Shown: piece by piece, positions 59,175 to 64,000 of the stretch
Position numbering within the stretch: the first letter of the stretch is position 1
How the letters are laid out: every line of letters starts with the position of its first letter
DNA from: CAVXGU01 sp963761615
GTDB lineage: Bacteria; Acidobacteriota; Vicinamibacteria; Vicinamibacterales; CAVVIG01
Assembly: GCA_963761615.1 (NCBI GenBank)
Contig: CAVXGU010000003.1
Span: 3,009,157 to 3,073,156 of the forward strand
Reading direction: 5' to 3'
DNA length: 64,000 nt
Notes under the pieces: generated by a model
Database searches by the model: none
What the model was told of the DNA's origin: nothing
What the model saw: only the letters and a program-made list of their open reading frames with translations
Made by a program: the position numbers and the translations under genes

Positions 59175-59175
59175 C

Positions 59176-60357
59176 GTGAGGCCCTGGCTGGCGGCAGCCG
59201 CGACGCTCGCCGCGAGCGCGGTTGCCGCCGCCCAGGCGCCCGGCGCAATCGGCCTCACGGTCACCGAGACCGCCGGCATTCGCCGCACGAACTATCCGGT
59301 CGGGATCGCCGTGCCGCTCCGGGAAGGCGCCCTTCGCGATCCGGCGCATGCGCGCCTCGTGGCGGCCGCCGACGGGCGCCCGGTCGCGGCGCAGTTCGAC
59401 GCGGTCGCGCGCTGGCCCGACGGCTCCATCCAGTCCCTCGCCGTCGATTTCAACGCCTCGATCGCGGCCGCCGCGGCCGATCGCTACCGTCTCGAGTACG
59501 GCCCTGGCGTGACGGGCGCACTGGCCGTCCGCGGCCTGTCCGTCGCCGAGGACGCCGGCGGCATTCAGATTGGCGCTGTGCGGCTCGGCCGGTCCGGCTC
59601 GCCGCTGCTCGCCTCGGTCCGGTATCGGGCCGAAGACATCGCCGCCGGTGCGAACGGCCTGCAGATCGTCGACGACCACGGCGTGACCCACGACTTCTCG
59701 GACGTCCTGGACCTGTCGGTCGAGGTCCTGAAGGCCGGCCCGCTCGTGGCGACGGTGCGCTACGCGGGCACGATGGAGCTCGGCCCCCACGCCGACATCC
59801 CGTTCGTCCTCGACGTCGAGATTCCGAACAGCAAGTCGTGGGTCAAGTTCTCCGCGAGGCTGGACGACCCGAGGGGACACATCACCGCCGTCAGCCTCAG
59901 GACCCCGCTCGCCCTCGGGCCGCTGCCGTGGACCTGGGACGTCGGGACGGATCACGGCACGTACGGCGCCCTGCGCCGGGCCGAGGACCAGGTGCGGTTC
60001 ACCGAGGACCAGACCGGTCCGGCAACGGCGGTGTGGCAGGCGCGGGCGGGCAGCGGCGGCGCGCTCGCGGTGATCGAGACGAGCGGCGACCAGCCTGCGC
60101 CCGTCGTGCGGTGGGCCCACCTGCAGGGCGCGAGCGAGGCGGTCGCCTTCGCGTTCGACGTGGCGCCCGGACAGCGCGGCAGCTACCGCGTGACCTTCGA
60201 TGGCAGCGGACACGCCGCCGTCACCGTCGCGCAGCTGCTCCCGGCGCCCCGCTACGCCCTGACGCTCTACGAGCACTTCGTCTCGACGCCGATCGAAATC
60301 GGCGCCGCGACGAGCCCGGCCGCGGCGCTCAGTCCGCTCCGGGTGACGGTGGAATAG
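59176..60357 (+). CDS. Secreted RIFT-barrel protein related to exo-rhamnogalacturonan lyases
   Basis: 393 residues from GTG 59176, 1 base after the VOC stop. A signal peptide ends near AAAQ. The opening NYPVGIAVPLREGALRDPAHARLVAAADGRPVAAQFDAVARWPDGSIQSLAVDF is the N-terminal RIFT-barrel signature of PcRGLX/YetA-like polysaccharide lyases. Here only this and a following beta-sandwich are present, without the catalytic helical domain of full-length enzymes. It is therefore probably a carbohydrate-binding or truncated relative rather than a proven lyase. The 3' end overlaps a minus-strand gene by 91 bases. Confidence 0.65.
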   Translation: MRPWLAAAATLAASAVAAAQAPGAIGLTVTETAGIRRTNYPVGIAVPLREGALRDPAHARLVAAADGRPVAAQFDAVARWPDGSIQSLAVDFNASIAAAAADRYRLEYGPGVTGALAVRGLSVAEDAGGIQIGAVRLGRSGSPLLASVRYRAEDIAAGANGLQIVDDHGVTHDFSDVLDLSVEVLKAGPLVATVRYAGTMELGPHADIPFVLDVEIPNSKSWVKFSARLDDPRGHITAVSLRTPLALGPLPWTWDVGTDHGTYGALRRAEDQVRFTEDQTGPATAVWQARAGSGGALAVIETSGDQPAPVVRWAHLQGASEAVAFAFDVAPGQRGSYRVTFDGSGHAAVTVAQLLPAPRYALTLYEHFVSTPIEIGAATSPAAALSPLRVTVE

Positions 60358-60734
60358 GCTCCGGGCTCCAGGCGCCGCAAGAAGGCGCCCTGCGCCGCCG
60401 GCTCGGCATCCCCCGCCCTTCCCGTGAATCGCGCGGCGCCGATCACGATCACGAACCAGCCCACCAGCATCACCAGGGCGTTCAGCAGGAGCCAGGCGAC
60501 ACCGACGCGGCTGCGGACGAGCCGGCGCATGCCGCTGCGCTCGAAGAACAGCAGGTCGATCGCGTTCGCGGCCGGGTGGGAGCAGATGTACAGCCCGAGG
60601 AGCACGCCGATGCATCCATCGGCAACGTCGTGTCCGGTCAGGCTCACCAGGTAGTACTGCGACGCCACGAACAGCGCGGCCGGGACGAGCAGGGTGACCA
60701 GAACGACGGTCCGGCGGCCGGTGGCGGGCGGCAT
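60267..60734 (-). CDS. Small polytopic membrane protein, 155 aa
   Basis: From ATG 60734: three or four hydrophobic helices (VVLVTLLVPAALFVASQYYLVS, IGVLLGLYICSHPAANAIDLLFF and LLLNALVMLVGWFVIVIG) with basic loops. Function not recognised. The last about 30 residues (YSTVTRSGLSAAAG...) come from sequence antisense to the end of the RIFT-barrel gene and include a GGCTCCGGGCTCC stretch like the left arm of the 49458 element. The native stop may have been lost, or the true end lies nearer 60358. Confidence 0.6.
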   Translation of the reverse strand: MPPATGRRTVVLVTLLVPAALFVASQYYLVSLTGHDVADGCIGVLLGLYICSHPAANAIDLLFFERSGMRRLVRSRVGVAWLLLNALVMLVGWFVIVIGAARFTGRAGDAEPAAQGAFLRRLEPGAYSTVTRSGLSAAAGLVAAPISIGVETKCS

Positions 60735-60824
60735 GCGTCCTCGGATGACTGTGCTACGCACGCCGCTTTTTGGCAACCGTTCAGGTGGGCCGCCGCGGCC
60801 GGAGCGATCCAGGGCGATCTCTTG

Positions 60825-60830
60825 TAGGCT
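60825..60830 (+). promoter_or_regulatory. -10-like TAGGCT exactly 6 bases before a start
   Basis: TAGGCT is followed by AGGCCC and ATG 60837, the spacing expected for a leaderless transcript. The same hexamer lies ten bases before the moxR start at 12451. No clear -35. Confidence 0.35.
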
Positions 60831-60836
60831 AGGCCC

Positions 60837-61586
60837 ATGACTCCAGCAACGCGGCTGGCTCCCGCCGCCCTCCTTCCGTTCGCCCTGCTCTGGGCCGGCG
60901 CGGGTCCGGCGGCCCAGAGCCGCACGACCCGCGCAGCCCGGACCACGACCCTCAGCGTGCTCGTCACGACCGCCACGGGCGCGCCGCTCGCGGACGCGGC
61001 AGTCACGGTGACCGGGCCGGTGTCGCGCGAGGGCACGACGGGCGCCGACGGCACCGTGCACTTCGAGAACATGACCACCGGCACCTACCGGTGTCACGTC
61101 GAGCACGACGGGTACATCACCCTCGAGAAGGACGTCGCCGTCAAGGTCGGCGCGCCGGCGTCCGCGGAGGCGTCCCTCTCGGAGGCGCCGCCCCCTCCGC
61201 CGCCTCCGCCTGCGCCGGCCGTGGCGCCCGCGCCGACGCTGACGCCGGGCGAGCCGACGGTGGTCGACATCACGCGGCTGGCCGAGCAGGCGCTCGCGCA
61301 GAAGAATGCGATCGTCGAGCGCGTCATCGGCTGCTCGGGTGCGACGTCGGCCCGGCTCTACCGCCTCAACGACGCGCTGCCCGAGCAGACGCGCGAGGAC
61401 GCCGACGTGATGTTCTACGACGTCGCGGGCGAGGCGACGCTGACGCTCGGCGGGCGCCCGCAATCCCTCGAGCCGGGCGCGTTCGCCATCGTCCCGCGCG
61501 GCATGTCGTACGGCGTGTCGCGCCGGGGGCGCAACCCGCTCATCCTGCTGGCGATTCTGTCCGGGCCGTCATGCGCTCAGCAGTAG
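60837..61586 (+). CDS. Secreted carboxypeptidase-regulatory-like plus cupin protein
   Basis: 249 residues. Signal peptide, then a CarboxypepD_reg/SdrD-like beta domain (TTLSVLVTTATGAPLADAAVTVTGP, TGADGTVHFENMTTGTYRCHVEHDGY). A Pro-rich linker (EAPPPPPPPPAPAVAP) leads to a cupin fold (VMFYDVAGEATLTLGGRPQSLEPGAFAIVPRGMSYGVSRRG). The cupin lacks the usual metal-binding His pair, so it is more likely a binding domain than an enzyme. No operon partner is evident on its left. It is 56 bp ahead of the ABC transporter. Confidence 0.75.
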   Translation: MTPATRLAPAALLPFALLWAGAGPAAQSRTTRAARTTTLSVLVTTATGAPLADAAVTVTGPVSREGTTGADGTVHFENMTTGTYRCHVEHDGYITLEKDVAVKVGAPASAEASLSEAPPPPPPPPAPAVAPAPTLTPGEPTVVDITRLAEQALAQKNAIVERVIGCSGATSARLYRLNDALPEQTREDADVMFYDVAGEATLTLGGRPQSLEPGAFAIVPRGMSYGVSRRGRNPLILLAILSGPSCAQQ

Positions 61587-61630
61587 GGCGCGCGCGGCAG
61601 GCCACGGCCCGCCCGTCAGGCTCGACGCGA

Positions 61631-61636
61631 TAAGAT
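61631..61636 (+). promoter_or_regulatory. -10-like TAAGAT exactly 6 bases before the ABC ATPase start
   Basis: TAAGAT then CGGCGC then GTG 61643. No Shine-Dalgarno precedes the start, so a leaderless transcript is plausible. No clear -35. Confidence 0.4.
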
Positions 61637-61642
61637 CGGCGC

Positions 61643-62353
61643 GTGACTCGCGAAACCGTGTTCGAGGTGCGGGGCCTGACCAAGGTCTACCACATGGGCG
61701 AGGTCGACGTGCACGCCCTGCGTGGCATCGATCTCGACATCCTGGCCGGCGAGGTGCTCGTGCTGCTCGGGCCCTCGGGCAGCGGCAAATCGACGCTCCT
61801 CAACATCGTCGGCGGCCTGGACTCCCCGACCGGCGGGCACGTGCGCTACCGCCACCAGGATCTGACCGCGGCGACCGAGAGCGAGCTCACCCTCTTCCGG
61901 CGGCACGGCGTCGGGTTCATCTTCCAGTTCTACAACCTGATCCCGAGCCTGACCGCGCGCGAGAACGTGGAGCTCGTGACCGAGATCGCGCCCGACCCGA
62001 TGTCTGCGCCGGACGCGCTCGCGATCGTCGGCCTGGGCAACCGTCTCGATCACTTCCCCGCCCAGCTCTCGGGCGGCGAGCAGCAGCGGGTCGCGATCGC
62101 GCGCGCGATCGCCAAGCGGCCCGACGTCCTCCTGTGCGACGAGCCCACCGGCGCGCTCGACATCACCACGGGCACCGTGGTCCTCGATGCGATCATGCGG
62201 GTGAACGACGAGCTCAAGACGACGGTGGCGATCATCACGCACAATGCGGCGATTTCGGCGCTCGCCGACCGCGTCGTGACGCTGGCCGACGGCCGGATCG
62301 CGGGCGAGCGGCGCAACGCCGAACGGCGGCCCGTCGCCGCCATCCAGTGGTGA
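61643..62353 (+). CDS. ABC transporter ATP-binding protein (MacB/LolD/FtsE type)
   Basis: 236 residues from GTG 61643. Walker A GPSGSGKST at 43-51, Q-loop FIFQFYNLIPSLTA, signature LSGGEQQR, Walker B VLLCDEPTGALD, H-loop IITHN. The LIPSLTA-x-ENVEL sequence is typical of the MacB/LolD/FtsE group, which power FtsX-type permeases. It is coupled by overlapping GTGA to the permease that follows. Confidence 0.94.
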   Translation: MTRETVFEVRGLTKVYHMGEVDVHALRGIDLDILAGEVLVLLGPSGSGKSTLLNIVGGLDSPTGGHVRYRHQDLTAATESELTLFRRHGVGFIFQFYNLIPSLTARENVELVTEIAPDPMSAPDALAIVGLGNRLDHFPAQLSGGEQQRVAIARAIAKRPDVLLCDEPTGALDITTGTVVLDAIMRVNDELKTTVAIITHNAAISALADRVVTLADGRIAGERRNAERRPVAAIQW

Positions 62354-62358
62354 CGCGC

Positions 62359-64000
62359 ATGCTGGCCATCAACCGGAAGCTCGTCCGCGACCTCTGGCAC
62401 GTCAGGAGCCAGGCGCTGGCCATCGCGTCGGTCGTCGCCGCCGGCGTCTCGATGTTCGTCCTCATGCTCAGCACCTTCGACTCGCTGAGCCTCACCCAGC
62501 AGAGCTACTACGAGCGGTACCGCTTCGGCGACGTCTTCGCGTCCCTGAAGCGGGCGCCGCTGTCGCTCGCGCCCGACATCGCCGCGATCCCGGGCGTCGC
62601 CGCCGCCGACGAACGTGTGGTCGTGGACGTCTCGCTCGACCTGCCCGGCATCGACGCGCCTGTCTCGGGCCGGCTCATTTCCGTCCCCGACGAGGGGCGG
62701 CCGGTCCTGAACGACGTCTTCCTCCGCGAGGGCCGCTACCTCGAGCCGTACCGCGACGACGAAGCCCTGGTCAGCGAGAGCTTCGCGAACGCCAACCACC
62801 TGTCACCCGGCGACTCGGTGACCGCCATCATCAACGGCCGCCGCCGCGATCTGCGCATCGTCGGCATCGCGCTGTCCCCCGAATACGTCTACGCCATCCG
62901 TCCGGGCGAGCTCGTCGGCGACGATGCGAGGTTCGGCGTGTTCTGGATGGGCCGCAAGGCCCTGGCCACCGCCTTCCAGATGGAAGGCGGCTTCAACGAC
63001 GTCAGCCTGACCCTCACGCGCGGCGCCGACGGCAAGGAGGTCATCTCCCGGCTCGACCGGCTGCTCGATCCGTACGGCGGGCTCGGCGCGATTCCGCGCA
63101 CGCAGCAGACGTCGCACTTCTTCCTGCAGAGCGAGATGGACTCGCTCCGCGGGATGGGACGCATCGTGCCGGTAATCTTCCTCGCCGTCGCGGCGTTTCT
63201 CCTCAACGTCGTCCTCTCGCGGCTGGTCTCGCTCCAGCGCGAGCAGATCGCCGCGCTCAAGGCGCTGGGCTACGCCAACTCGGAGATCGGCTGGCACTTC
63301 CTCAAGTGGAGCCTGGCCGTCGCCTCGGTGGGCGCCGCGATCGGCACCGTCGCGGGCGCGGTGCTCGGCCATGCGCTGACCGTCTTCTACACGAACTTCT
63401 TCCACTTTCCCATCCTCCAGTACCGCCTGTCCCCGGGCGTCGTGCTGGAGGGCGTGGCGGTGGCCCTGGCCGCCGCCGGCCTCGGCGCGATCGGCGCCGT
63501 GCGGCACGTCGTGCACCTGCCGCCCGCCGAGGCGATGCGGCCCGAGCCGCCGGCGCGCTACGCCGTCAGCTGGGTGGAGCGAGCGGGGCTGCGGCGCTGG
63601 TTCTCGCAGCCGGCGCGGATCGTCCTCCGCAACCTCCAACGGCACCCGGGCCGCGCGGCGCTCTCCTGCCTGGGGATCGCCATGGGCGGCGCCATGCTCA
63701 TCGTGGGCACCTTCACGCTCGACTCGATCGACGACGTGATGGACACGCAGTACAACGTGGCGCAGGTGTACGACGCCGCCGTCACGTTCAACCATCCGGT
63801 CTCGGCCGACGCCGCCCAGGACGCCGCGCACCTGCCGGGGGTCGAGCGGGTCGAGAGCTTCCGCGCCGTCGCGGCGCGCCTGCGCTCCGGGCAGCGGAGC
63901 CGATCGGTCTCCATCCTCGGGCTGCCCGCGGAGCCCGCGCTCAACCGCGTCGTCGACGCGTCGCTCGAGCGGGTGCGGCTCCCCGCCGAGGGCCTGGTGC
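62359..64000 (+). CDS. FtsX-like ABC permease, truncated by the window edge
   Basis: At least 547 residues from ATG 62359 (GTG 62350, overlapping the ATPase stop, is an alternative). N-terminal helix (QALAIASVVAAGVSMFVLML), a large periplasmic domain (about 50-260), a three-helix FtsX core (IVPVIFLAVAAFLLNVVL, LAVASVGAAIGTVAGAVLGHAL, VLEGVAVALAAAGLGAIGAVRH), and a second unit beginning ALSCLGIAMGGAMLIVGTFTLDSID. This is a duplicated-core permease of the kind that exports or extracts lipoproteins, lipids or small molecules across the envelope, usually with an RND-type periplasmic adaptor, which is not in the window. Confidence 0.92.
   Translation, partial: MLAINRKLVRDLWHVRSQALAIASVVAAGVSMFVLMLSTFDSLSLTQQSYYERYRFGDVFASLKRAPLSLAPDIAAIPGVAAADERVVVDVSLDLPGIDAPVSGRLISVPDEGRPVLNDVFLREGRYLEPYRDDEALVSESFANANHLSPGDSVTAIINGRRRDLRIVGIALSPEYVYAIRPGELVGDDARFGVFWMGRKALATAFQMEGGFNDVSLTLTRGADGKEVISRLDRLLDPYGGLGAIPRTQQTSHFFLQSEMDSLRGMGRIVPVIFLAVAAFLLNVVLSRLVSLQREQIAALKALGYANSEIGWHFLKWSLAVASVGAAIGTVAGAVLGHALTVFYTNFFHFPILQYRLSPGVVLEGVAVALAAAGLGAIGAVRHVVHLPPAEAMRPEPPARYAVSWVERAGLRRWFSQPARIVLRNLQRHPGRAALSCLGIAMGGAMLIVGTFTLDSIDDVMDTQYNVAQVYDAAVTFNHPVSADAAQDAAHLPGVERVESFRAVAARLRSGQRSRSVSILGLPAEPALNRVVDASLERVRLPAEGLV

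Overview
The window is very GC-rich, almost wholly coding, and looks like chromosome from an acidobacterium, most likely of the class Vicinamibacteria (soil or subsurface). This placement is inferred from gene content: an Mtr-type multiheme/porin conduit, two MoxR-DUF58-VWA loci, a PQQ/cytochrome fusion, a PaoABC-like Mo-hydroxylase cluster, and a sigma/anti-sigma/DUF4252 trio. No rRNA, tRNA, integrase, transposase or CRISPR array was seen.

Layout. 1-2020: NtrB/NtrC-like two-component module with an extra receiver protein. 2024-6360: two small proteins, a universal stress protein, a GNAT/acyl-CoA-synthetase fusion and an OsmC-like protein. 6384-11327 (minus): extracellular-electron-transfer operon, read as monoheme cytochrome, membrane multiheme cytochrome, decaheme cytochrome, MtrB/PioB porin. 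12451-18144: first MoxR locus (MoxR, DUF58, six 101-bp repeats, BatD-like, small membrane protein, VWA). 18134-22415: Lhr-type helicase. 22498-27933: DPP-IV-like peptidase, PQQ/cytochrome protein and two secreted proteins. 28079-31703: bioF-bioD-bioA with a DUF4342 gene upstream.

31817-45233 is a second, larger MoxR locus: a VWA/GATase-like membrane protein, a cysteine-free caspase/legumain-fold protein with an EF-hand, MoxR, DUF58, a BatA-like VWA protein, a 1,199-residue Gln-rich coiled-coil membrane protein, a secreted LolA-like protein and an Omp85-like barrel. Together these look like one envelope-spanning system. 45242-49437: LytS/LytTR pair, cold-shock protein, argG. 49641-56436: Tat-exported 2Fe-2S subunit, two paralogous Mo subunits and a PaoB-like FAD subunit. 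56602-57969: ECF sigma factor, membrane partner, DUF4252. 58131-64000: VOC protein, RIFT-barrel protein, membrane protein, cupin protein and a MacB/FtsX-type ABC transporter that runs off the window.

Twelve genes are split by one extra base. Ten of the insertions lie exactly in a GTAC or GATC tetranucleotide (GTAC to GTACC seven times, GATC to GATTC/GAATC three times) and the other two lie beside GATC. This is far from random. It suggests systematic consensus error at modified motifs in a long-read assembly rather than a burst of pseudogenes, so these genes are annotated as single reconstructed CDSs with the break stated. Several intergenic gaps also hold long fold-back elements, two of which share a core motif.
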